This document shows, in pieces, positions 14,024 to 24,559 of a stretch of DNA of 64,000 bases (within the stretch, counting starts at the first letter, position 1; each line of letters starts with the position of its first letter). The stretch comes from Hermodice carunculata (lineage: Eukaryota > Annelida > Polychaeta > Eunicida > Amphinomidae), in contig OZ026618.1 in NCBI GenBank assembly GCA_964020975.1, positions 38,764,390 through 38,828,389 of the forward strand, written 5' to 3'. A model generated the notes under the pieces. That model was not told the origin of the DNA, did no database searches, and saw only the letters and a program-made list of their open reading frames with translations. Position numbers and translations under genes: made by a program.

Positions 14024-14385
14024 GAAATACCAAGACCTCAACATGCACCTTCCAATACCAATGTGAAGAAATACATTTAATTTCTGACTTGAGACAGGCA
14101 GTCACCAAAAAGAGGCAACTGGTGGTTTTAAACTAGCCCCTTTTGAAATATTCTTCATCAACTACATCACACATACCCCCCCCCCCCCCCGTGTCAAATA
14201 TTTTGGTAACTCGCTAGCGCTGAAGGTGGGAACACCACAAAATAATTCCCTTCCAGGAACGAAAAACAGTAAGTGTGCACATACAAATGTGTCACAATTT
14301 ACATCAAAATTAACTTTCCTTGTCACTAAAGAGGTGATAAATGTCTCCCACACACAGATATTAAGGCTAGATGCAGGTTAATAGT

Positions 14386-14560
14386 AATAGACCTGCGGCA
14401 TAGAGGGCCCTTCGGGGGTCATACCCCAACCCGCGGTATAACAAGTTACAACCTATATTTTCTTATAGGTATATATGTCCTCTTCATCAAAAAATAGGTT
14501 GTGGAATCTGAAAAGCGTTTTATCATATAGATTTCTGCCCGTTTCCATGACAACCTATGC
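14386..14560 (+). repeat. Left terminal inverted repeat of the composite element
   Basis: Pairs with 19,970-20,145 read on the opposite strand. The longest shared block is AAAATAGGTTGTGGA (left arm near 14,490-14,505). A shared 'CCCCAAC' precedes the shared GGTATAACA. Small indels separate the blocks, consistent with an old insertion. Confidence 0.7.
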
Positions 14561-15189
14561 CATTTCTGAGACAACTAAAATTTGTCCTTAAAAATAATAA
14601 GTTTGGTGATACTGCTTGTAGAAAGGCTAAATAAATACCAATATGTGCTCAATTGCTCGAATATAGTCACCAAATGCAGAGTTTGTTCGAAGTGCCTAAT
14701 TATCATATGTTAATTTATGCAAATATATGAAATTTACATCGAAATTAAGTATTGTGCAACGGATAACATATTATATTTACTAAGATATAGTTTCGTTTAT
14801 TTAAAAAAAGGCAAAATGATTAGGAACAGTACTCATACAAGTTTTATCTATCATGTTTATATGAGTATACCATATGCATATTAATCAATATGCTAATATG
14901 TCTACCATATGTCATCTTCGCTAAGGGAACCGTCATAACAATTGCCAATACAACTGATAAAGTAAGATAGTACTTTGTACCATGTATTCACACCTACACG
15001 TAATTTACAGTGAACCATCCCATGGAGTCCTGCAACATAACTAATGTATCTCTGGCATCAAACTATAATTCAAGATGACTTTTAGTGAAGGAAAACAGTA
15101 TAAGTACATGTACACACTAAATACAGAAAGCTGATGAATGATGGTCACAGTTTGTGGAGATTCTACGCCAAGATTCAATCATCATCTTC

Positions 15190-15543
15190 CTCATCATCAC
15201 TGTCTGTTTGAGTGTCAAAAGTGTCATTTGCACACTCATATCCAAAGCATGCACATAATTCTGTACATCTAAGTCCTGTCTGGAGGCAATGGCACTTTCT
15301 TGCGACAATACACTCAATATCGGTGCACTACATACGAGTCAGGTTGCGGACTTCCAGTGGGGCTAGCTCATTGGTATATATCAAAGGCTTGAGGTTGCTA
15401 TCATTAGACATTTCCCAGCTGTTACCGTTGGGATCCCACACTTTAGGGTTAGGAATGTGACTGTTGTATTGGTGTCTTTTTGTCCAAAACCACTTCCTAG
15501 TAGTCATTACCCTATTCCGCAGTCCGAACTCTTTACTCTCCAT
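15190..15543 (-). pseudogene. C-terminal piece of a Cys-rich-tail multicopy protein
   Basis: The minus strand reads an open stretch ending 'PLIYTNELAPLEVRNLTR'. A Cys-rich run follows with the pattern C-x3-C-x6-C-x-C-x5-LRC-x3-C-x-C-x5-C-x-N. It ends in an acidic tail (DSDDEEDDD). I recall this 'P-L-L-L...C-x-C-x-K..L.C...C.C....C.N' ending from large, highly multicopy uncharacterised proteins in marine invertebrate and fish genomes. The function is unknown; it may be a transposon-encoded protein with a metal-binding tail. A TAG codon interrupts the frame between 'NLTRM' and the first Cys. Its N-terminal neighbour in the family order appears at 18,660-18,960. Confidence 0.55.
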
Positions 15544-15670
15544 AAGCTAACCTGTCCCTGTCTAACCTATATACATATAGAGGTACTATTGTCCAAATTT
15601 CACACGTTCCTCTGTAAAATTTTGACATAGGCTGTATTAGCCCAAATAAAAAAGGGTCTTCGGCGGGTAA

Positions 15671-15720
15671 CTACTCAACATGTTTCGGAGCCTTCCACCC
15701 GTACATGTCTCTCTGAGTAG
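15671..15720. other. Hairpin-forming sequence
   Basis: Outer arms CTACTCA (15,671-15,677) and TGAGTAG (15,714-15,720) enclose inner arms ACATG (15,678-15,682) and CATGT (15,704-15,708). It lies between the Cys-rich tail piece and the Penelope-like region. It could be a structural end of one of the two elements. Confidence 0.5.
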
Positions 15721-16367
15721 CGGCTCCTTGTCTAAGCTAAATATTCAGCAAAGACAACCCACATAATATTGAATAAATATGAACGTGGCAAATGATGAAT
15801 TAGCTGAATACATGAAGTTTTGCTCATAAATGCAGACCTTCCTTATGAAAGAAGAATACCTGGCAAACAAACTACAGTTATCAAATTTGTATAGTACAGG
15901 TTCAGTTAAGAACAATTTGACTTATCCCTGAACCAATATGTACCCTTTCTAGCTGGACAGCTTATTCTACTTAAACCATCCGCCAGTGTTTAACTGAAGT
16001 GGAAACAAGCTGGGGCATTATATTCAGTCCCAGTGATTGTAAAATAAACAGTTGCAGCTAAACCACCTGTATAAACCAAATGAAATGCTAACAATGACTG
16101 CAACAATGTACATCCTGCACCAGAAATGTAAAACAAACTCCATGATGACACCTACTCCTCAAACAATTAAGCTCTACTTCATTGCCAACCCTGAGTCAAT
16201 GTATAAACGTAATGTGTCAGATATGTGATATTTGAAAAAATACTGTCACTTTTGAATATTTTTTAATATTGAGTAAATGTGCATTTAGGCATGTCAGAAA
16301 AGAATGAAATTCGTTAGCATTTACGCCAAAAACATGTTATCAAAACAATTTTTCTTAACAGGATTTT

Positions 16368-16525
16368 AAGTACAATTAAGCAAACTTGTAACTGTCGTAG
16401 GCCGCTGCATGCTACCGATAGTCATTTGTATTTCAGTCAAGAGAATGCAATGAAAATATTAACCAGATATCAAGTACAATTAGGCAAGCTTGTATCTGTC
16501 GTAGGCCGCTACTCGCTACCGATAG
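16368..16525. repeat. Two 54-bp direct repeats spaced 104 bp apart
   Basis: Copies at 16,368-16,421 and 16,472-16,525 share AAGTACAATTA, then GCAA-CTTGTA, then CTGTCGTAGGCCGCT and GCTACCGATAG. They lie just past the 3' end of the Penelope-like coding region (minus strand). They are likely part of that element's terminal repeats. Confidence 0.7.
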
Positions 16526-16579
16526 CCCCTGGGGGTTTAACCCAAGAGACAACAAGCTAGCCTAAAATGTCTGAAAGGT

Positions 16580-18460
16580 GAACATTAAAACAGAATGGTG
16601 CCAAAAGATAAAATTAAGTCGAAAAAAAGGCAAGTCTAAAATCTCTAAATCATTGAAGCCAATCTTTCTAACCATCTCGGGATATTTACAGCAAAATTTG
16701 TAGAAATATTTGATCCAAAGTACATCTTTGAATCCTCCTGACTCAAGTTTATTGTACATAAAAATTTGGTTCAAGATGCAAAGTCCTGAAATTTAGAACA
16801 AATACGACCAAATCTCAAAGTCTGTGAAAAAAAACGTATTATATCCAATAGTATCCGAAACAATACTGTCTGGGAAAGGATAATTAACTATTTCAAAGTT
16901 AAACTCATTTATTTTGTGATAGACTTTAATACAAAACCTGTCATTAGTGACCTGAATATCCAAGTCCAAAAACACGTCTCTGAAACCATCTGAATTGTTA
17001 CCCTCCAAAGGGATATCTTTTGGGTAAATTTCGTTTGCAATTTTACTGAAATTGTGTACATTTACACAAGCAATTTTATCAATATATCTTCCGTTGTTTG
17101 ATAATTTTGTAGCCATTTGAAAGTCCTTTTTCATCAGTTTATCCATATACTTAAATTCAAGCCAGGTTAAATACAAATCTGCCAGTGAAGGGGAGCAGCT
17201 GCTACCCATTGAAATGCCTTTTATTTGTTGAAAAACCAATGATCCGCATTGAACAAAAGTATTGTGCAAAAGAAATTTTATAGCATCTATCAAAGTTTCA
17301 ACAGTGTACGATTTAATGTTACTTTTTGAATATTTTTTGTGTTATGCTTTCTTTGTATATGAATTAATATTAATGTATGGTTTACCATTATGGGTAAACA
17401 TTTTGCTTATTAATTCTGGAAGTAAACTTTTGACTTCATCTATGGGTAGATTTGTGTGCAGTGTAGAAAAATCAAAACATTTGATATTTTTTGCTGTTAC
17501 ATCTTTGATTTTGGATACAAACTCTGAAAAATTGCTAATACTCCAAAAACAATTTAATTCACTGCTTCTAGAAAATGATTCCTAATTGCAGTCAAACACA
17601 TTGTTCCTTCTTTTGATAATTGTTTTCTTGTACATTTGGCAGAACCGGCTATGAATCTAGATTTCAAAGGGTTTTTTTTATGTAATTTGGGTATCCAGAA
17701 CAAAAGTGGAATACAGGAGTCCTCTTCAGAAATTTTGATATTAAAATTCCTTTTCATCTCATCTTTATGTGTACCTATCAAATTACCAATGGATTGTTTG
17801 TGTAATTTATATACATCATTTACTCTTATGTCTGAAATATTGTTTATACCACGAACTTTTTTCAAAACATCTAGATAATATTTTTTGCAGATAATCCCAA
17901 GATTGTTCCCTGCCTTATCTATGTTAGTGACTACAAAACTTTCTTGTAGTTCTTTGACTGCTTTTGAAACTTCAGGTTATTTTAGATAAACCGTATTGAA
18001 ATTCTGAATGTGGGATTTGTAATAATAAATTCTTTTTCTACAGACTTTTCTAAGTTTGATAACCATCCTTTAAATTTCTGAAATTCCATTTTTTTTTCTT
18101 TCTTTGCCCATTTCATACAGTAGGAATCAAATGCATCACATGTATCCTAAAAAATACTGTCAATGTTCAACTTGGGACATATCCGAAATTTTGTACCTTT
18201 TTTCATAATTCCTTTTAAACTTGAATTTTGTATGATATCCAAATTACCTGTAAATACATGTTTGTGGCATGCATCAGCAAAATCAGAATATTTACTGTTA
18301 GACATACAGTCACAATTTTGATTCGCTGCGATATCTTCAAGAGTAATTGAAGCCAGAAATTATTTGTAATTCATGATACTTTGTCCAATATTGTTGCCAT
18401 ATTCATAGGAAATGATGGGGGGGGGGGGGTTCTTTTATTTTTCACTCCTTGGGAACCATG
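16580..18460 (-). mobile_element. Penelope-like reverse transcriptase element, degraded
   Basis: Minus-strand coding-like blocks in family order. An N-terminal 'HKHVFTGNLDII' lies near 18,260. A 'DKAGNNLGIICKKYY' block lies near 17,890. 'IPLLFWIPKLHKKNP...RFIAGSAKCT' lies in 17,630-17,730, where the PKLHK finger motif is typical of Penelope-like RTs. 'QIKGISMGSSCSPSLADLYL' lies near 17,160-17,230. 'RYIDK' lies near 17,080, and 'DFNFEIVNYPF' and 'FYKFCCKYPEMVRKIGF' near the 3' end. These match a widespread animal RT family I associate with Penelope-like elements. No GIY-YIG endonuclease was seen downstream. Frameshifts and stops break the frame. The class assignment is from motif memory and could be wrong at the family level; the RT call is firm. 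Confidence 0.7.
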
Positions 18461-18659
18461 TTACGAACAAATTTCAATTTGAAAAGGGACTGAATGTTTA
18501 GTGAATCAATAATTTTGTGTTTGAAAGAAATGCTGCAAAACATTTGATCTAATTTTTTCTTATTAGAATCTGGTTTCCAAATAGTTGTTGTGTGCGCGTG
18601 CACAATTTCACAAAAATTTTGCGGAAATGTGTGTTCTGAATCAGGCAGAACCCAAATAT

Positions 18660-18960
18660 TAATTAATTTTTGTTATGTCTCGAAATGATAATGCTTTAAG
18701 AGGTGTATGTAATTGATCAATGCCATTGTGGCACCAGATGGTACATTGGTATTGTGCCCTTTTCACATGTTGCTCAAATGCATCCTCAGTAGGCGGTAGT
18801 TGAGCAGCTGATCGGTCTGTGATGGAGGCAAGTGTATATCATAGCCTGTTCAAAGTAGTTTTGTAATCAGTCCCTTTTCCTGTGTTGAGAGCTTTGCTAC
18901 ATAAAACACAGGTATTGGGATTTAGCTTGGCTGGGGTGGCTTCTTGGATGGCGGTGCCAG
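18660..18960 (-). pseudogene. Middle piece of the same Cys-rich-tail multicopy protein
   Basis: The minus strand reads 'CVLCSKALNTGKGTDYKTTL', an in-frame TGA, then 'LPPTEDAFEQHVKRAQYQ' and 'CTIWCHNGIDQL'. The LPPT-x-DA-x3-H-x2-RA-x-YQ-x3-W pattern is one I recall lying about 50 residues before the Cys-rich tail in the same multicopy family. Here the tail lies about 3.1 kb further along the strand, at 15,190-15,543. The Penelope-like element fills the space. No function is known to me. The CxxC pair could bind metal. Confidence 0.5.
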
Positions 18961-19969
18961 GTTCATTATTTTAGGTTCACGGTACAAAATTATCTAACCT
19001 GCAAATACATTGAAACGTAGGTGTTCTTACCAAGCTCGAAGCTTCATTTTAAAAAATAATCCAGTTCAACATGTGTATATTATCAATCGTGCGACACATT
19101 TTGACAATATGCATAGTCATTCTCAATAACACCGATAGTGAGACAATCACATAGCAGAGTTAGAATCCGACATGGACTCTGGAAGTCAAAGAAATGTGCC
19201 CAGATTTGTGCTTTCTGGTGCTTCTACAACACAACACATAAATTGTAAAATCCTAATTTGAAGATGACTTCATTTGCATAAATATAATGATAGGGTTTCT
19301 AAATTGTCTTCACTTCATATTTCTTTTCGGTAATATATATGCTAAATTTGCTCAAATTCCAACAATGCGTTCCGGAGAAAGCACTTTTGCACAAGCTAGC
19401 CAGACCAGACAACCCATAAACATAATGCCCCCCCCCCCCGTGGCGGACCCATAAAATTTCGGTGAAGCTGTGAACGAAAAATTTTGATAAGACGATTGGG
19501 ATTCTATGTTCTATATGCTTTGAAGCACCTTTCAAGGAACTGTAACTTTTTGCATTGGTACAGCACATAGTGTGTGATATACATCTCTAGAATGGCTTCA
19601 AACCCCCAACATTTGAAGCCTAATTTGCATACATGTAATGGTGTCCACTTCATATACTCCAGTAAATTTGGTATCAGTATATCCCTGGATATATATTACG
19701 TTCATCATTTACCATTAACCCCCATTTTTGGTGATTTGGCAACTGCAGCAAACAACATCAACAAATAGAGGTATTTACATTGCAAAATAGATGACAAAAT
19801 TTTGCATATAATTATAATAATAATGATGATAATCAAATAATTTTTTTAAAGCTTCACGCCTGTTGAAAGAGTAAGGTTAGTGCCACCTTCTGATGAAATT
19901 TGGAGTGCTTATCTTCAAAATTAAGGCAGATATTAAAAAATTAGTGAAAAGTAGTCATTTTCCACAAAA

Positions 19970-20145
19970 AAAGAGGTTGCCATAGAAACGGGCGTGTAAA
20001 CATACCAAAAAAATGCTTTTCGGACTCCACAACCTATTTTTCTGTAAAGAGGAGACATGTGCGCACATTTTGATATAGGTTGTGTTTTGTTATACCTTTG
20101 GTTGGGGTTGCACCTATTTTTAGGGCACCTTTGAAGCATTTGCCG
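19970..20145 (-). repeat. Right terminal inverted repeat of the composite element
   Basis: Reverse complement matches the left arm at 14,386-14,560, with GGTATAACA, ACAACCTATAT, AAAATAGGTTGTGGA and CCCGTTTC in order. GGCTAG lies at the outer edge, as on the left. Confidence 0.7.
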
Positions 20146-20279
20146 CTAGCCTATAAATACCAACTTGCAAATCTAACACAATAGAATACTGGACAATTTA
20201 ACCTTAGCAGCCACATGTGTGAGGAGTTAGTAAAGAAGTAGAAGAGTAAAATTTTCACTTGTTGGTACTACTACTACTA

Positions 20280-21350
20280 CAAGCTGAAGATGGAGGTACT
20301 GGAACTTCCTATCTGCCATTCTTATAAAACATTGCTCCTGATGCTGGTCTTCCTAGTGGCACGATGCCAACCTAGCTGTCCAAGGCTGGGAACCAGCAGC
20401 TTCAAAAGTGTTCATGTAGTGTGCCTCTCCAGACACTGTCTAATCTGTACTTATATGGCATCATGCTCCATCTCAGTCACATTGTACACAGGGATATCCA
20501 TGTAGATGAGGCAGGCAAGTCTGCTCTGCTGGTTCCCAGTGACCTTTTGCATGTTTGGCTTGAGTACAATGGGGTGGTGGTCCATATTCCTGACATACTG
20601 GAATTTCTTCTACTTCACTAATGTCTTTCATACCTCGATTGTATGGATTTCACTATGGGGAATGGTTTCCCATAAAGCCTTGTGCAAAAGCTCACTTTCA
20701 TCTTGATGATTCTGGATCAAAGAAGTCTTGGGCCTCCCGCAACATAACAGCGGTTCATCCATGTGGTCTACCCTTCCCTAATAGCAGCTTCACCTTCTAT
20801 CCATCTACAGGAACATCAAATCCAGTCCATTCCAGGGTCTTGGCTTCTCTGGCTGCTCCTCCACTGTCTTCACCACATCCTCGCCAGCTTGCATCAGCCA
20901 ATGGGAAAGGTCAAAATTGTCTGGTTTGCGAGTTTCAGGTTGGCCACTACAATCTCTGCCCTTGATCTGCCTACAGGTTTAAGCCATGTATATGATTGGT
21001 CTCTCCTTCTGGTATCCAGTCTCCCTATAGCGAACCACCACTGACCTGACGGTGGCTTTGGGGGAAGACCTGTCTGGCAACATATCAACCTCTCGGTCTT
21101 TCAGAGAATGCATTTCCAAGTGGTCTTGCCACTCCTGTTACTGATCCTCTGCTGGCTTCCCATTCCCCACAATCTGCAGTCACCCCACTTACTTAGGTAC
21201 TGGTCCAGGTATGCACCATGCGCTGGCAAAGTGGCATCACTAACTCGAACAGCAGCAACATCTGAACTGCCCTCTGCCCCTCTTCCAGGTCTGACACTCC
21301 ATTTCCTCAACCTGATGCATGGGTGACGTGGGGGGGGGGGGGGGGCACCA
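20280..21350. other. GC-richer, coding-like block of unknown nature
   Basis: Base composition rises clearly above the AT-rich flanks. Open frames of 60-114 residues overlap on both strands. On the minus strand they give phrases such as 'LKPVGRSRAEIVVANLKLANQ' (near 20,900-20,990) and 'MDHHPIVLKPNMQK' (near 20,550-20,600). I do not recognise either. The pattern suggests an old mobile-element coding region on the minus strand, ending near a G16 tract at 21,330. It is not supported as a host gene. Confidence 0.4.
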
Positions 21351-23440
21351 GCCTGTCAACTAGCAATACACAGGTCATCACCACACATGGTCCTAATATA
21401 TGCATTACTTGTAAGAAGTGCAACTCGCTAAAACGTCATATAAACTGAAAATGGTCACCTTTTCTGCACCGTATGTCTGTTTCTCTTACACTGTGTAAAA
21501 ACCTCTCCTTTAACCCCTAACTCTAGTGTTCAGTCCACCCTCATCATGGCTGTTTTAACCTATTCTGCTGATGTTTGAACCCTAAAAACCAGCAGGGTAA
21601 ATGGTCAAGGCCTGCACACTTCATAAGTCTGTTCACATGCACAACTAGTGGCTTGCCGTATTTGCCATTTTGCACGATTTAAAAAACATCATTAGCCCTC
21701 CAGTCACTATATAGCACTTTATTCAAATAGACGTTAGCTTGTGACACACTCGCTATCTTCTTTGCACATTCAGCAAGCACTGAAGATCTCCAATGTTAAA
21801 TCCTTTTGGTCAAAATGGCTTTTTCATTTTCATATGCTGCTTTATGGATTAGGTGTTTTACTAGATTTGCTGAGGCCTTGCAAGTTAGCAAAGGTCCCTT
21901 ACCCTCTGTAGGGAGGTCAGAGACTATTTTGTTGTAGCCTTACAGCTGTGTTTCTTAATTTACAAAGTCTCCGCAAATATATTTAAACCCCATTCTACGC
22001 CAGAAATAGTATTAACAACTCAAAATTTAAAAAAAAAATAGCACAAAAATGCGTGTTTGGGATCTGCATAGAAATTTTGGCTGCAAGTAGTCCCTGGTCT
22101 TTGTTGAATTTGTAATCAACCAAGTGTACAGCCTTGCTTTCAAATTCTGGACTCCATGCAAAGGGGAATTTACCTTGCACGTGCCTGTGACTGGGATAGA
22201 ACTAAGAGGCAATTGCCTGTGCCCCATTCATCTTATTTACTATTGGATCTGCATAGCTCTTGCACATTTCACCTTCGTTCAGCTTACTTTTTTATTTGTA
22301 TAACTTGCATCTCCAGTAACAATATGCCTAGGCAAATTGATTTCCCTGGCAAATAATGATTTGTTTAAAGTAAAACGTTGTTGAATGTACAATTGATATG
22401 GTACAATATTTTGTCAAATTCTTTTGTAGGTTGATGGTATTCTGCTTTAATTGGTTTAAGGCGGATGGTGGTATGAAAGAAAGTACAGATCTAACTCCAT
22501 GAAAATCCTTTGGATAATTTTTTGTGTCCAAAGCTATGGTGCTATATAAGAATGGTGAGACGTATTAAGATGTTTACAATGTCCATTGATCATTGAACCC
22601 ATATGGCCAAAAGTGTAGTTAATTTTTTTGGACAAAATAACTCACGATGTGGTATTTGATTTCTTAATTCTGTTTCTGTCTCTACTTGGATTACTGTGAT
22701 TTTTGTACACTGAATTTATGTTCCGGGCTTGAAAAATATCTACTTTTTGGTGCTTTTTTTAACCGAGCTGTAGTTGGGTGACCACCAATTCTGAGATGGA
22801 CATCCCCGACATACTGAAATTCACACTGTCGACATCAAAGCTAGTAAATCCCATTTCCAGATTTGCAACTTGACATAGTCAGGGGTTTGAACTAAATACA
22901 TGGTATTGAAACGTGCCAGGGGTGCGCACAAACAGACAAAGTAGAAATAGCCAGTTCCGTTCAATTGGTAGCGTGAAACTAAGCAGCAATTACCTCTGCA
23001 ATCAGCTCAGCTTCCAGGTTCTGGTTAGTCTAGACGGCAATTTACGTGCATGCACATTCATAAAACTATGGGGGAAAATAGTTCTTACAACATTCAGCAG
23101 AGTCCTGGACTGTCTGCACACATCACAATACCACAAGAGTTATATGTACAATTTAAAATTTTAATTGTTGAACCGCATTTACAATAGGGATGCACCACAC
23201 AAATATATACATTCACTGATACTGATGCTCCAGCCTGGACTACACAGAGCTACATGATATTTACATTTTATCCATGGGCCAAGACTACACTCTAAACCTA
23301 CATTGCACTACACACTACACTAACAAAACAACCGACAGGTTACAAAAACAACACAATATTTACAACGCCAGCTGGCTGAGATACTACAGTTGCATCACAT
23401 TACATTATATTTACAACTATTTACAAAACCCTAACTAACC
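21350..23440. other. No gene recognised
   Basis: Minus-strand frames near 22,000-22,230 (about 60 residues each) and scattered phrases near 21,700-21,860 look weakly coding. They may continue the unknown element at 20.3-21.3 kb. No domain was recognised, and nothing supports a transcript. Confidence 0.45.
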
Positions 23441-23749
23441 CTGCTAAAATGACGATGTCAAGTCAACCCAAATTGGTTTCGTGCTATTTCAGGAAGGCGT
23501 CTTTCCAAGACTTTCTGAATCCTTACCAAGGGCACACAGCATCCCTGGCCACTTCTTCGCCCTGCCCAGGCTCCCCTTTCTCACTTTCTTTTTCTGGCAT
23601 TGTCTCGGATACAAAACTAAAAGGGCCTAACCTCACGATGCAAATGTCTCATAGTCACAGGTCGTCCACTCTCTCCGAACTTCATCACACCATCTCCCCA
23701 GGAGATTTCCCTTCCCGATACTATATTCATAAAAGCACGTGCCTTAACT

Positions 23750-24060
23750 ATTCTGATTGGTGGAACCAGGTCTTCCCCAAACCTGGAAGTAAAATCTCAT
23801 TGGTAGAAGCGAAAATCACAGGTTTCCTGGGCTCTAATTGGCTAATAGATTTGAACTCTATGACACAGTGTCACCGTGTTTACAGAGCATGCGGCACATA
23901 TATTTCAAAGCAGAAAGTTGTTACATTGCAAAAAAAAGACTAATAAGGCAGATTTGTCATGTAAAGGTGATTCAGTGCAACTTCCAAGCTGGAAGTTGAC
24001 CCGGAAGCAAGCAAAAAAGCTGGAAGTATGACTGAAAAAGCTGGAAGTTTTACTTCCAAG
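23750..24060. promoter_or_regulatory. Cluster of inverted CCAAT boxes and GGAAGT motifs
   Basis: ATTGG (reverse CCAAT) occurs at 23,756, 23,799 and 23,837, spaced 43 and 38 bases. A GGAAG-rich stretch follows at about 23,985-24,060, with AAGCTGGAAGT three times and CCGGAAGC once. Regular CCAAT spacing with ETS-like sites is a promoter pattern. A 164-residue plus-strand open frame (23,449-23,943) overlaps it but has no recognisable domain. Confidence 0.3.
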
Positions 24061-24559
24061 CCCCAAAGCTGATTTCTAATAGGGTCTAACCAAGCCAGAA
24101 GTACTCTAATGTTACACAAGTATAAATTGATAGGGAAATACAATAACCAAACAGGTTCCCTGTAAAATTCCGTTGTACCATCCATTATATGGAAATACAG
24201 TACACCACGATACCATGAACTGAATGTAGGAAAAATAAGTGATGCATAGGAATTAAAGCCTTTGGCCTTCACAGTATTCCTTCTTGGTGAAAGATTATAA
24301 AAATTTGGCGTGTGTTTACAAAATTGGACAGGTCTATCCTCTGCATCTGTCACATTAACATTTATGTTTTCCTTTGTATTTCTGACGTGCAATTTCTGCA
24401 AATGGTGTTACTTTTCTACTATCAATATTTGGAATAGCATTACAATCCACGAGATTAACCAGTCCACCTACCTGGGTAAATTTTGTGCTGGTTTGTTTAA
24501 CTGATGCCAATGATACGTGGATTACACACTTCACCAATGGAAGTGGGCTTGGGTGGGTA

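Larger units (their letters stand above)
14366..20155. mobile_element. Composite DNA element with long terminal inverted repeats
   Basis: Sequence at about 14,386-14,560 is inverted and repeated at about 19,970-20,145. Shared blocks in the same order include GGTATAACA, ACAACCTATAT, AAAATAGGTTGTGGA, GAAAAGC and GCCCGTTTC. Both outer edges carry GGCTAG when read inward. By eye the two arms agree at roughly three bases in four over about 170 bp. Inside, on the minus strand, lie two pieces of one kind of Cys-rich-tail protein (18,660-18,960 and 15,190-15,543). A Penelope-like reverse transcriptase region sits between them. The simplest reading is a DNA transposon of about 4 kb that later received a retroelement insertion. 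The superfamily is unknown to me, and no DDE transposase was seen. Confidence 0.6.

Noticed and set aside
16368-16525. Hammerhead ribozyme in the repeated motif
   Set aside because: The CTGATGA and GAAA core boxes are absent on both strands.
23449-23943. 164-residue plus-strand protein
   Set aside because: No recognised domain or family, and it overlaps a regulatory-looking motif cluster. Length alone is not enough support.
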